A stretch of DNA of 45,317 nucleotides. Origin: Labilithrix sp. Its GTDB lineage: Bacteria > Myxococcota > Polyangia > Polyangiales > Polyangiaceae. The stretch lies in the NCBI GenBank assembly GCA_028287035.1, contig JAQBQL010000204.1:1-45317 (forward strand), in the 5' to 3' direction. This document shows, one piece after another, positions 22,526 to 30,889 of this stretch. The notes below the pieces were generated by a model. The model was not told where the DNA came from. It made no database searches and worked only from the letters and a program-made list of their open reading frames with translations. The position numbers and the translations under genes are program-made. Within the stretch, counting starts at the first letter, position 1, and each line of letters starts with the position of its first letter.

Positions 22526-24127
22526 ATGGCCGAGCGAGCCCCGGCGGGCGACACGGAGCGGAAGAAGGCGAAGGAGCCGGACGACGCAGCGAAGACCGAG
22601 AAGCAGGAAAAGGCCGACAAAGCCGAACGCCCGAGCGCGCGCGCGCTTCCCGAGAAGGCCGACAAGCCGGAGAAGGGCGAGAAGGCGGAGAAGGCCGAGA
22701 AGCCCGAGAAGGCCGACAAGCCGAAGCCGGACCACGACGACGACGAGGAGAGCGAGCCGAAGCGCAAGGCCCGCCCGAAGGCCGAGAGCGATCCCGCCGA
22801 GCCCTATCCCTCGATCCCCCCGCTACCCGCGGCCGGCCCCTGGCGCAGCTACAAGGAGATCGTCGCGGGCCTCGCCTCGCGGATCGTCGATGCGCAGCGC
22901 CCGATCCGCGTGCTCCAGGCGATCCGCTGGGACCAGTCCGTCGAGGACGATTTCCGCAAGAGCCGCTACCGCGAGCTGCCGAAGGTCGACGCCGCGTACT
23001 ACGAGTCGCAGGAGCTCGGCTTCGATTCCCGGCAGAAGGCCGAGGAGTTCGAGGCGATCGCGAAGGACATCGACACGGAGCTCGGCGAGTCGGACGCCAT
23101 CGGTAACATCATGACGAGCACCGCGCTCGAGTACCGCGACGTCGTGCGCATGCTCGCGGCCCGCGGCACGCCGATGTTCTATGGCTACTCGCGGAAGCTC
23201 TATGGCTCGTGCAAGGACAAGTTCCCCGACGGCAAGACGTCGCTGCGGGATCTCGGACACCTGCTCTACGAGATCCTGACCAACATCGACGAGACGCTGC
23301 TCGGCCAGACCTACGAGCGCACCATCGACGCCGAGACCGCCGCCGCCGAGCTGAACCGCCGGTTCAGCGAGTACTTCGCCGACGGGGGCGTGCGCGTCGA
23401 GGTCGACGACACGCTCCTCAGCGATGCCGCGGCGGGCAGCGACTACGTCAAGGTGCGCACCGGGGCGAAGTTCTCGACGCGCGACATCGACATCCTCGAG
23501 GTGCACGAGGGCTGGGTGCACGTGGCGACGTCGCTCAATGGCCAGGCGCAGACCGTCGCCAAGTGGCTCGCCAAGGGCCCGCCGCGCACCACCACCGTGC
23601 AGGAGGGCCTCGCGGCGCTCGTCGAGATCTTCACGTTTCGCACGTACCCGCGGCGGGCGCGGCGGCTGAACGATCGCGTGCTCGCCGTCGACAAGGCGGA
23701 GGACGGCGCGAGCTTCCTCGAGGTGTTCGAGTGGTTCCGCACCGAGGGTTACGACGAGGAGGAGTGCTTCCACAACACGCGCCGCATCTTCCGCGGCGGC
23801 GTCGTCGATGGCGGCGCGCCGTTCACGAAGGACGCCTGCTACTGCAAGGGCATCGTGCTGAACTACGCGTTCATCCGGAGCGCCATCCAGCACAACCGGG
23901 TCGACCTCATCCCGTTCCTCTTCGTCGGCAAGGTGGCGCACGAGGACGTGCCCATCCTCGCGCGCCGCGTGAACGATGGCGTCGTGAAGCCGCCGCACTA
24001 CCTCCCGCCGATGTTCCGCGATCTGAACGGCCTCGCCATCTGGATGGCGTATTCGACGTTCTTCACGCGGCTCGGGGGCGACGCGATCAGCGACTACTAC
24101 GCGAAGCTGTTCGCTCGCGCCGGCTGA
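22526..24127 (+). CDS. QEGLA-motif (DUF1704/MATCAP-type) putative metallopeptidase
   Basis: ATG 22526 gives 533 residues. The first 90 or so are a Lys/Glu/Asp/Pro-rich low-complexity tail with repeated 'EKAEK/EKADK' units. The rest matches the PF08014 family ('flavohemoglobin expression-modulating QEGLA motif protein'). The zinc-site motif H-E-x-x-x-H is at H327-E328-H332 ('VHEGWVH') and the QEGLA motif at Q359-E360 ('TTVQEGLAALVEIF'), the Glu probably being the third ligand. Eukaryotic relatives (MATCAP) remove C-terminal tyrosine from tubulin, so a carboxypeptidase-like activity is plausible here. Bacterial targets are not established. The charged N-tail may bind nucleic acid or other proteins (inference). 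Confidence 0.85.
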   Translation: MAERAPAGDTERKKAKEPDDAAKTEKQEKADKAERPSARALPEKADKPEKGEKAEKAEKPEKADKPKPDHDDDEESEPKRKARPKAESDPAEPYPSIPPLPAAGPWRSYKEIVAGLASRIVDAQRPIRVLQAIRWDQSVEDDFRKSRYRELPKVDAAYYESQELGFDSRQKAEEFEAIAKDIDTELGESDAIGNIMTSTALEYRDVVRMLAARGTPMFYGYSRKLYGSCKDKFPDGKTSLRDLGHLLYEILTNIDETLLGQTYERTIDAETAAAELNRRFSEYFADGGVRVEVDDTLLSDAAAGSDYVKVRTGAKFSTRDIDILEVHEGWVHVATSLNGQAQTVAKWLAKGPPRTTTVQEGLAALVEIFTFRTYPRRARRLNDRVLAVDKAEDGASFLEVFEWFRTEGYDEEECFHNTRRIFRGGVVDGGAPFTKDACYCKGIVLNYAFIRSAIQHNRVDLIPFLFVGKVAHEDVPILARRVNDGVVKPPHYLPPMFRDLNGLAIWMAYSTFFTRLGGDAISDYYAKLFARAG

Positions 24128-24137
24128 CGCATGGCCG

Positions 24138-24932
24138 CTAGCGGCCCTTGAACTGCGGCTTCCGCTTCGCGACGTAGGCGGTGATGCCTTCCTTCGCGTC
24201 GGCCGAGGCGAAGAGCTCCGCCTGGAGCTCGCGCTCGAGGGCGAGGCCCTGCTCGAGGCTCGACTCGAGGCCGCTGTGCACGGCGCGCTTGATGCGCCCG
24301 GCCGCCATTGCCGCGCCGTGGGGCGGGCAGAAGCCGCGCGCGTAGGCGACGACCTGGCGCAGGAAGTCGTCCGCCGAATCGGCGTCCCACACCTTGTTGA
24401 CGAGGCCGAGCTCCTCGGCGCGGCCCATGTTCACCTTCGTGCCCTCGACCATCATCTCGATGGCGCGCGAGGCGCCGAGGATACGGGCGAGCCGCTGCGT
24501 GCCGCCGGTGCCGGGGAGGACGCCGAGCCCGATCTCGGGGAGCCCGAGCTGGAACTCGCCGGCGCGCGCGATGCGGAGGTCGCAGGCGAGCGCGATCTCG
24601 AGGCCGCCGCCCACGGTGTGCCCGTTCAGCGCGGCGATGACGAGCTTCGGGGTCTGCTCGAGGCGCGAGATGGTCTCGTTGGCGTGGAGGCAGAAGTAAT
24701 ATTTGAACGTGCTGTCGGCCTCGGCCAGCATGTTGATGTTGGCGCCCGCGCAGAAGTACTTCTCGCTGTGGCCGGTGAGGACGATGACGTGGACGTCGTT
24801 GTCGAACCGCGCCTCGAGGATGTAGCTGTCCAGCTCCTTCAGCATCTCGTAGCTGTAGGCGTTGACCGGCGGGTCGTTCAGCGTGAGGACCGCCACACCC
24901 TTCTCGGTCATGTAGTTGACGAGCGTGCCCAT
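24138..24932 (-). CDS. Enoyl-CoA hydratase/isomerase family protein
   Basis: ATG 24932 gives 264 residues, the standard crotonase length. The oxyanion-hole motifs are present: 'GHSEKYFCAGANINML' and 'NGHTVGGGLEIALACDLRIA'. Both catalytic Glu positions of hydratases are kept, the Glu of 'GGGLEIA' and of 'LPEIGLGVLPGTGGTQRLAR', so hydration of trans-2-enoyl-CoA is likely rather than a dead family member. It stands alone on the minus strand, between the QEGLA protein and the divergent ACP operon. It could serve beta-oxidation or, given the neighbours, an acyl-chain pathway. Confidence 0.92.
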   Translation of the reverse strand: MGTLVNYMTEKGVAVLTLNDPPVNAYSYEMLKELDSYILEARFDNDVHVIVLTGHSEKYFCAGANINMLAEADSTFKYYFCLHANETISRLEQTPKLVIAALNGHTVGGGLEIALACDLRIARAGEFQLGLPEIGLGVLPGTGGTQRLARILGASRAIEMMVEGTKVNMGRAEELGLVNKVWDADSADDFLRQVVAYARGFCPPHGAAMAAGRIKRAVHSGLESSLEQGLALERELQAELFASADAKEGITAYVAKRKPQFKGR

Positions 24933-25041
24933 GGGCCGGACTCTAACGCCGCAGCGCCCACCGCGGGGGAAGAGTTCGGCGCCCGAGCCGAGGCGTTTGG
25001 CGTATCGCTGCGCCCGTGATACGGGTTCGCTTCTTACTTCG

Positions 25042-25362
25042 ATGGACCGGTCCGAACTCAAGAGCGAGCTGAAACGCTTGCTGGTCTCCGAGCTGAATCT
25101 TTCCGGCCGAGATCCGAGCAGCATCGGCGACGACGCGCTGCTGTTCGGCGACGGCGCGGGCGACGGCGGCCTCGGGCTCGACTCGCTCGACGCACTGCAG
25201 ATCGCGATGCTCGTCGAGGAGAAGTTCGGCGTCCGCGTGCCCGAGGGCGACGAGGCGCGGCCGATCTTCCGGTCCGTGGCGACCCTCGCCGAGTTCGTGC
25301 ACCACGCGCAGGCGCAGGCGGGCACCGCCGGTGGCGCGGCCAAGGACACCGCGGCGCGCTAG
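25042..25362 (+). CDS. Acyl carrier protein
   Basis: ATG 25042 gives 106 residues. The phosphopantetheine site is 'GLGLDSLDALQIAMLVEEKFGV', the Ser of D-S-L-D being the attachment point. Helix 1 is 'ELKSELKRLLVSELNLS' and the last helix is 'SVATLAEFVHHAQAQA'. A short Ala/Gly-rich tail makes it longer than FAS AcpP (about 78). The form resembles dedicated carriers of type II PKS or aryl-polyene-like pathways. It begins an operon with two ketosynthases and a lipoprotein; the gap to the first ketosynthase is 10 bp. No obvious Shine-Dalgarno sequence precedes the ATG. Confidence 0.92.
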   Translation: MDRSELKSELKRLLVSELNLSGRDPSSIGDDALLFGDGAGDGGLGLDSLDALQIAMLVEEKFGVRVPEGDEARPIFRSVATLAEFVHHAQAQAGTAGGAAKDTAAR

Positions 25363-25372
25363 GGTCAGCATC

Positions 25373-27592
25373 GTGATCGTCGTGACCGGCCTCGGGGCCA
25401 TCAGCTCGCTCGGCGGGACGGCCCAGGAGACCTGGCAGCGCGTGCTGCGCGGCGAGCGCGCCTTCCGTGACGTGTCGCTCTTTCCCGCCGACGACTACCG
25501 CGTCCGGCTCGTCGCGCAGGTCGACGGCATCCCCGAGACCGGGGGCGAGGAGTACTCGCGGACGAGCGAGCTCGGTCTCCGAGCCGCGCGCGAGGCGCTC
25601 GTCGACGCCGGGCTCGCGGACGGCGCTTCACGTCCGCGGCGCGTCGGCCTGGTGGTCGGCGGCAGCACCGCGGGCATGCTCGAGACCGAATCCACGCTCG
25701 CCGTCATCGTCAGCCCGGAGGGCGACGTCGACCCCGCGGTGCGCGACGAAGCGCTGAGCCGCATGCTCACCCATCCGCTCAGCGCCCCCACCGACCGCAT
25801 CGCGCACGAGCTCGGGCCCTTCAGCCGCGTGCGCTCGCTCTCCTCGGCGTGCTCGAGCGGCGCGAACGCGCTGCTGGTCGGGGCGACGTGGCTCGAGCTC
25901 GGCCTCGTCGACGTCGTCCTGTGCGGGGCCGCCGACGCGCTCTGCCGGATCACGCTGAGCGGGTTCAATGCGCTCGGCGCGCTCGATCCGGACGGCGCGC
26001 GGCCCTTCGATCGGCGACGCCACGGGCTCACGCTCGGCGAGGGCGCGGGCTTCCTCGTGCTCGAGCGGGCGGACGGCGCGGCGCGGCGCGGCAAGGATGC
26101 AATCTGCACGCTCCTCGGCTGGGCGGCGCGGGCCGAGGCGCACCACATCACGAACCCCGAGCCGAGCGGCGAGGCTCCGGTCCGGGCGATGCGTGCCGCG
26201 ATCGCGCGGGCGGGGCTGACGCCGGCGGACATCGACTACGTCAATGCGCACGGCACGGGAACGCCGCTCAACGAGCCCATGGAGGCGCGCGCGCTCGGCC
26301 GCCTGTTCGGCGCCGACCTGCCGCGCGTCCCGGTATCGAGCCAGAAGGGCCAGATCGGTCACACGCTCGCCGCGTCGGGCGCCATCGAGGCGGCGATCAC
26401 CGCGCTCGCCCTCGCGACGGGGACGATGCCGCCCACCGGCGGCCTCGACGAGCCCGACCCGGATCTGCTCCTCCGCCATGTGCGCGTCGCCGAGGCGGCG
26501 CCGATCCGTGCCGCTCTCTCCAGCTCCTTCGCGTTCGGGGGCATGGACACGGCGCTCGTGCTCGGCAAGGCAGGCCTCGCGCACGCCTCGCCCCCGCGCC
26601 GCACCCATGCGGTGGTCGTCACCGGGGCGGCGGCGTTGACGCCGGCCGGGCTCTTCGACGGCGCGGAGCTCGCCGCGCTGCCGGCCCGCGCGTGCGCAGC
26701 GAACGAGATCGGTGACGACGTCTCTGCGCTGCTCGACGGGCCGCGGGCCCGCCGCCTCGACCGCGCCTCCCGCCTCGCCGCGGTGGTGTGCGAGCGGGCG
26801 CTCGGCGGCGGCGACCGGCCCGGCGTGGTGCCGGAGTCGGCGCGCGACGCGGGCGTCATCCTCGGCAACGCGTTCGGCTCGGTCGACGGCACGTCCGCCT
26901 TCATGCGAAGGCTTCGCGAGAAGGGCGCGCGCCTGGCGAGCCCGGCCGACTTCCCGGCCCTCGTGCCGAGCTCCCCGGCGGGCTTCGTGTCCATCTATCT
27001 CGGCCTCACCGGACCGACGCTCGCCGTCGCCGACCTCGCGGTGTCGGGGGAGTGTGCGTTCGCGCAGGGCTACGAGCTCATCGCGGCCGGCGAGGCGGAG
27101 CGCGCGGTCGTGGTCGCCGTCGAGGAGCGAAGCCGGATCGTCGACCAGGTGCTGCGCGTCGTCTTCGGGCTCGACGGGACCACCTCGCAGCGGCTCCCGC
27201 GCCGCGAAGGAGCAGGGGCCATCGCGCTCGCGAGCGCGGAGGTCGCAGAGGCGCGCGGGCTGCCGGTGCTCGCGGTCGTCGAGCAGGTCGTCAGCTGGGC
27301 CCAGGACGAGTCCGCGCTCGCCGAGCTGGCGCCGCCGCCCGACGCCAGGGAGCGCGCCCTCGTCGTGCTCGGGGTCGCCACCGCCGAGGCGCTCCTCGAG
27401 CGATCGGGTTGGGCGCTCGTGCCGCGCGTGTCGTGCGCGGAGCAGGTCGGCTCGCACGAGGGCGCAGGCGGCATCGCCCTCGCGGTCGCCTCGGCGACGC
27501 TCGCCTCCGACACGACGCTCGACGTCACGCTCTGCATCGGCTCGGCCCGCGGGTGGGGCTACGCCATCCTCCTCAGGCGCAGGCCCTCGTGA
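25373..27592 (+). CDS. Beta-ketoacyl synthase fused to a degenerate KS-like (CLF-like) domain
   Basis: GTG 25373 gives 739 residues, far longer than FabF-type enzymes (about 410). Residues 1-405 form a complete KAS II-like ketosynthase with the catalytic triad C160 ('SSACSSG'), H293 ('NAHGTGTPLNE') and H330 ('KGQIGHTLAASGA'), plus 'LGEGAGFLVLE'. Residues about 411-739 start a second thiolase-like fold ('AVVVTGAAALTPAG', 'GVILGNAFGSVDGT', 'YLGLTGPTLAVADLAVSGE'). The nucleophile position is Ala and no His motifs follow, as in the PF13723 'chain length factor' proteins of aryl-polyene clusters. Expected role: decarboxylative condensation on the ACP, the second part tuning chain length (inference). 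Confidence 0.92.
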   Translation: MIVVTGLGAISSLGGTAQETWQRVLRGERAFRDVSLFPADDYRVRLVAQVDGIPETGGEEYSRTSELGLRAAREALVDAGLADGASRPRRVGLVVGGSTAGMLETESTLAVIVSPEGDVDPAVRDEALSRMLTHPLSAPTDRIAHELGPFSRVRSLSSACSSGANALLVGATWLELGLVDVVLCGAADALCRITLSGFNALGALDPDGARPFDRRRHGLTLGEGAGFLVLERADGAARRGKDAICTLLGWAARAEAHHITNPEPSGEAPVRAMRAAIARAGLTPADIDYVNAHGTGTPLNEPMEARALGRLFGADLPRVPVSSQKGQIGHTLAASGAIEAAITALALATGTMPPTGGLDEPDPDLLLRHVRVAEAAPIRAALSSSFAFGGMDTALVLGKAGLAHASPPRRTHAVVVTGAAALTPAGLFDGAELAALPARACAANEIGDDVSALLDGPRARRLDRASRLAAVVCERALGGGDRPGVVPESARDAGVILGNAFGSVDGTSAFMRRLREKGARLASPADFPALVPSSPAGFVSIYLGLTGPTLAVADLAVSGECAFAQGYELIAAGEAERAVVVAVEERSRIVDQVLRVVFGLDGTTSQRLPRREGAGAIALASAEVAEARGLPVLAVVEQVVSWAQDESALAELAPPPDARERALVVLGVATAEALLERSGWALVPRVSCAEQVGSHEGAGGIALAVASATLASDTTLDVTLCIGSARGWGYAILLRRRPS

Positions 27593-28401
27593 GGCGTGTT
27601 CCGGGCGTGGCGGTCGCCGCGCTGCTCGCCGCGAGCGCCACCCTCGGCTGCGGCCTCGGGAAGACCGGCCTCGTGAAGAGCCCCTACGAGATCATCGACA
27701 AGGGCGCGCCGGTGGCGGCCGCTCCGCCCGACGTGACAGCGCCCGAGTGGAGGCTCGCGCGCCGGCGCCTCGGGCGCCTCCGTGACGGGCAGCCGGGACG
27801 TCCGTACGTCGAGAAGATCCGCATCGCGGTCGATGATCCCCGCAGCGGAAAGCGCTTCGAGGCGCGCGGCGCGGTCGCGATCAGCCCCGACAAGGCAGCA
27901 CGCATGATGCTGGTCGGCCCCGGCGGCGCGACCGCGCTCGACGTCTGGGTGACGAAGGAGCGCTTTCGCTTCGCGGTGCCCGCGGTGAAGCTCGAGAAGC
28001 GGGGCGGCCGCGATCCCGCGGAGTCGCGAGGCCTGCCCATCGGCATGCTCCGGTGGTGGTTCCTCTCGCCCCTCGGCGGGCGGCTCCTCGTCGCGCGCTC
28101 GAACGCGCAGGAGAGCTCGTGGGTGCTCCGCGAAGGCGGGGCGACGGTCACGCTGCGCACCGACGGCAACCGGTTCGTGGCGCTCCGGCGCGAGGGCGAG
28201 ACGCTCGAGGGCATCGAGTGGACGGCGCGGGGCCTCGTCCCGCAGAGCGGCGCGCACGGGCAGTACATCGAGGGCCGCTTCGGGCTCCGCGTCGAGGTGC
28301 TCGTCGAGGAGGTGCTCGAGGCCGAGCCGGATCCCGAGGCGTTCACGGATCCGGACGTCGATCAGGCGCCGGCGGCGGAGCCCGGCGGGAGGTCGTTGTG
28401 A
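27589..28401 (+). CDS. Lipoprotein, possibly LolA/LolB-like fold
   Basis: GTG 27589 overlaps the ketosynthase stop by four bases (GTGA). The 270-residue product has a lipobox ('SATLGC', Cys about residue 21). After a linker come repeated beta strands: 'KIRIAVDDPRSGKRFEARGAVAIS', 'ARMMLVGPGGATALDVWVTKERFRFAVP'. A short helical turn 'LPIGMLRWWFLSPLGGRLL' follows, then more strands to 'GRFGLRVEVLVEEV'. This one-sided beta pattern recalls the LolA/LolB or DUF4292 half-barrel that binds acyl chains. Aryl-polyene clusters also carry a LolA-like protein. So it may carry the pathway's lipid product to the outer membrane; this is inference. Confidence 0.8.
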   Translation: MRRVPGVAVAALLAASATLGCGLGKTGLVKSPYEIIDKGAPVAAAPPDVTAPEWRLARRRLGRLRDGQPGRPYVEKIRIAVDDPRSGKRFEARGAVAISPDKAARMMLVGPGGATALDVWVTKERFRFAVPAVKLEKRGGRDPAESRGLPIGMLRWWFLSPLGGRLLVARSNAQESSWVLREGGATVTLRTDGNRFVALRREGETLEGIEWTARGLVPQSGAHGQYIEGRFGLRVEVLVEEVLEAEPDPEAFTDPDVDQAPAAEPGGRSL

Positions 28402-30341
28402 GCGCCGTTGCGGTCGTCGCCTACGGCGCGCTCTCCGGGCTCGGGGAGGGCGAGGCGGCGGTCGGCGTCGGCGCCCCCGGCGAGCCCGCGCCGCGCAGCA
28501 TCGCGCGCGATCCGGAGCTCGAGGCGGCCGGGCTGAGTCGCCCGTTCTGCGCCCGCGTTCCCGGCGCGAGCCCCGCTTCATCGACCGAGCCGGCGGACCG
28601 CGCGACCATGCTCCTCGACCGGGCGCTGGCGGCGTGTACCGCCGAGCTCGACGTCGCGCTTCCCGGCTGGCGGGCGCGCCGCGTCGGCCTCGCGCTCGGC
28701 ACCTCGAGCGGCGGCATGCGCGCGTTCGAGGCCGCGTTCGCGCCCGGCGCCTCGGCCGAGGGGTCGGTGGCCGCCACGTACATCGGTCCGGTCGTGGAGG
28801 CGGAGCGCGCCTTTGCGGCGTCGCCGTTCGCGTTCGTTCTCGGCGCGTGCGCGTCGGGTACGCTCGCGGTCGGCCTCGGCCGCGAGTGGCTGCGCGCCGG
28901 CGCCTGCGACGTGGTGCTGTGCGGCGGCTTCGACGCGGTGAGCGTCTTCGTCGCCTCGGGCTTCGAGGTGCTGCGCGCGACGTGCAGCGATGGCGCGCCG
29001 CGGCCCTTCCGCACCGGCCGCGACGGGCTCGCGCTCGGGGAAGGCGCGGCGGTCCTCGCGCTCGTGCGCGCCGACGATCCTGCGGTCGACGGACGCCCGG
29101 TGCACGGGTACGTGACCGGGTTCGGCGCCTCGTGCGACGCGGTCCACCTCACCGCGCCGGACCGCGAAGGGCAGGGGCTCGCGCGCGCCGGCGCCCGCGC
29201 GCTCGTCGATGCCGGCGACCCTCGCATCGATCTCGTGAGCGCCCACGCGACCGCCACCGAGTACAACGACGCGGCGGAGGCGCGGGCGCTCCTCGCGCTG
29301 CTCGGCCCGGAACGGCTCCCCGAGGTCCCGGTGCACGCGCTGAAGGGCGGGATCGGGCACACGCTCGGCGCGGCCGGCGCGCTCGAGACGCTCGCGGCGC
29401 TGACCGCGCTCGGCCGCGGCGTCCTCCCGGCGTCGGCCGGCGAGGGCGCGCTCGATGGGGGCGTGCGGGTCCTCGGACGCGCGGTCGCGCAGCCGGTCGA
29501 GACGGCGCTCAAGCTGTCGGCCGCCTTCGGGGGCGCCAACGCCGCGCTCGTCGTCAGCCGGTCCCGTCCGGTGCGCCTCGGCGCCGAGCGCCCGGTCCGC
29601 GACGTGTTCGTCTCCCGCGGAGCGGCGGTGACGGGAGAGCGCATCGCCGAGGCCACGACCGCCGCGTCGCTCGCCGCCCGCACGCGCCACAGCGCAGACA
29701 AGCTGGCGCGCGCCGATCTCCTCGTGCGCCTCGCCGTCGCCGCGGTCGCCGACCTGCGCGACGCGCTCGGTCCCGACGCCGAGCGCCTGCTCGACGGCGC
29801 GGGCACGCTGGTCGGTCATGGCCTCGCCACCATGGACACGAACGCGAGCTACCTCGCGCGCATCCAGACCGCCGGACCGAGCCGCGGCGAGCCCCGCCGC
29901 TTCCCGTACACGACGCCGAACGCCCCGGCCGGAGAGTGCGCCGTCGCCTTCGGGCTGACCGGCCCGTCCTTCGCGGTGGGCTGCGGGCTGCACGGCGGGC
30001 TCGAGGCGCTCGCCGTCGCCGCCGACCTCGTGCGCGGCGGGGTCGCCGAGCGCATGGTCGTGGTCGCGGTCGACGAGGCGGGCGCCGGCTCGCGTCGCGT
30101 CGCCCCCGGCACCGAGCCAGGCGCCGTCGCGGTGCTCGTCGCGAGCGACAAATTGGCGGCCCGTCTGGTGTCGTGGGAGAGCACGCTCCCGCAGGCCTCG
30201 CGTGAGCGGGACGCCCGTCCCGTACCGCGCGCCGCGGCCGCTCACGCCGCGCTGCTGCCGCTCGCGAGCGGTCGGCCGGACACTTTGTCAGCGCCTTCGT
30301 TCGGCGGGGGATTTGCCCGCGCGCGCTTCTTCTGGCTCTGA
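28398..30341 (+). CDS. Second beta-ketoacyl synthase with C-terminal degenerate KS-like domain
   Basis: GTG 28398 overlaps the lipoprotein stop (GTGA). The 647-residue product repeats the layout of the first ketosynthase. The N-terminal domain keeps the triad C151 ('LGACASG'), H283 ('SAHATATEYND') and H321 ('KGGIGHTLGAAGA') and 'LGEGAAVLAL'. From about residue 395 a shorter second fold begins ('DVFVSRGAAVTGERI', 'GTLVGHGLATMDTN', 'GLTGPSFAVGCGLHGG'). Here the nucleophile position is Leu, and the domain ends after 'ERMVVVAVDEAG'. It is more diverged than the first: the N-terminal 70 residues are shorter and Ala/Gly/Pro-rich. Two catalytically complete synthases may handle different chain lengths or form a heterodimer. 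Confidence 0.9.
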   Translation: MSAVAVVAYGALSGLGEGEAAVGVGAPGEPAPRSIARDPELEAAGLSRPFCARVPGASPASSTEPADRATMLLDRALAACTAELDVALPGWRARRVGLALGTSSGGMRAFEAAFAPGASAEGSVAATYIGPVVEAERAFAASPFAFVLGACASGTLAVGLGREWLRAGACDVVLCGGFDAVSVFVASGFEVLRATCSDGAPRPFRTGRDGLALGEGAAVLALVRADDPAVDGRPVHGYVTGFGASCDAVHLTAPDREGQGLARAGARALVDAGDPRIDLVSAHATATEYNDAAEARALLALLGPERLPEVPVHALKGGIGHTLGAAGALETLAALTALGRGVLPASAGEGALDGGVRVLGRAVAQPVETALKLSAAFGGANAALVVSRSRPVRLGAERPVRDVFVSRGAAVTGERIAEATTAASLAARTRHSADKLARADLLVRLAVAAVADLRDALGPDAERLLDGAGTLVGHGLATMDTNASYLARIQTAGPSRGEPRRFPYTTPNAPAGECAVAFGLTGPSFAVGCGLHGGLEALAVAADLVRGGVAERMVVVAVDEAGAGSRRVAPGTEPGAVAVLVASDKLAARLVSWESTLPQASRERDARPVPRAAAAHAALLPLASGRPDTLSAPSFGGGFARARFFWL

Positions 30342-30408
30342 TTTCCGCGTCTCGCGAGGTAACGTGGGCATCGGAATTCGGTCTCCGGCCGAGGTGTTGG
30401 AAAGCACA

Positions 30409-30885
30409 ATGCGCAAGCTCTTCTCCTGTCTCCTGCTCGCGGTCCTCCCGGTCGTCGGGGCCTGCTCGAAGTCGTACATCCCCAACACCGACGTCGAGGA
30501 CTCGAGCGACAACAAGAAGGTCATCGCGTTCTGCGAGGAGTACCGGCACGCCGTCGAGGACAAGGACGTGGGGCGCCTGCTCAAGCTCGCGAGCCCGCGC
30601 TACTACGAGGACGGCGGCAACACGAACCCCGAGGACGACATCGACGCGGACGGTCTCAAGGACTACCTCACGTCGACCTTCGTGAAGACGCAGACGATCC
30701 GGTACGAGATCCGCTACCGCCGCGTTTCCGTGAGCGAGAACAAGAAGATCTTCGTCGAGTACACCTACTCGGCGAGCTACCGCATCCCGGGTCTCAAGGG
30801 CGAGGAGTGGAAGCACACCGTCGCCGACAACCGCCTCGAGATCGTCCCCGACGGCGAGAGCTACAAGATCCTCGCTGGCATGTGA
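30409..30885 (+). CDS. Small lipoprotein, NTF2-like fold probable
   Basis: ATG 30409 is chosen over earlier in-frame starts because it gives a clean lipoprotein signal ('MRKLFSCLLLAVLPVVGAC', Cys19). The 158-residue product then shows the NTF2/SnoaL pattern. A first helix holds 'FCEEYRHAVEDKDVGRLLKLAS' ending in 'RYYED', a loop and helix 'DADGLKDYLTSTF' follow, and then come long strands: 'TIRYEIRYRRVSVSENKKIFVEYTYSASYRI', 'EWKHTVADNRLEIVPDGESYKIL'. No catalytic function can be claimed. It follows the second ketosynthase by 67 bp and could share its transcript. Confidence 0.8.
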   Translation: MRKLFSCLLLAVLPVVGACSKSYIPNTDVEDSSDNKKVIAFCEEYRHAVEDKDVGRLLKLASPRYYEDGGNTNPEDDIDADGLKDYLTSTFVKTQTIRYEIRYRRVSVSENKKIFVEYTYSASYRIPGLKGEEWKHTVADNRLEIVPDGESYKILAGM

Positions 30886-30889
30886 GACG

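Noticed and set aside
25001..25023. Inverted repeat CGTATC-N11-GATACG before the ACP gene
   Set aside because: Arms of only 6 bp with a long spacer and no promoter elements nearby; the chance level is too high to list as an operator.
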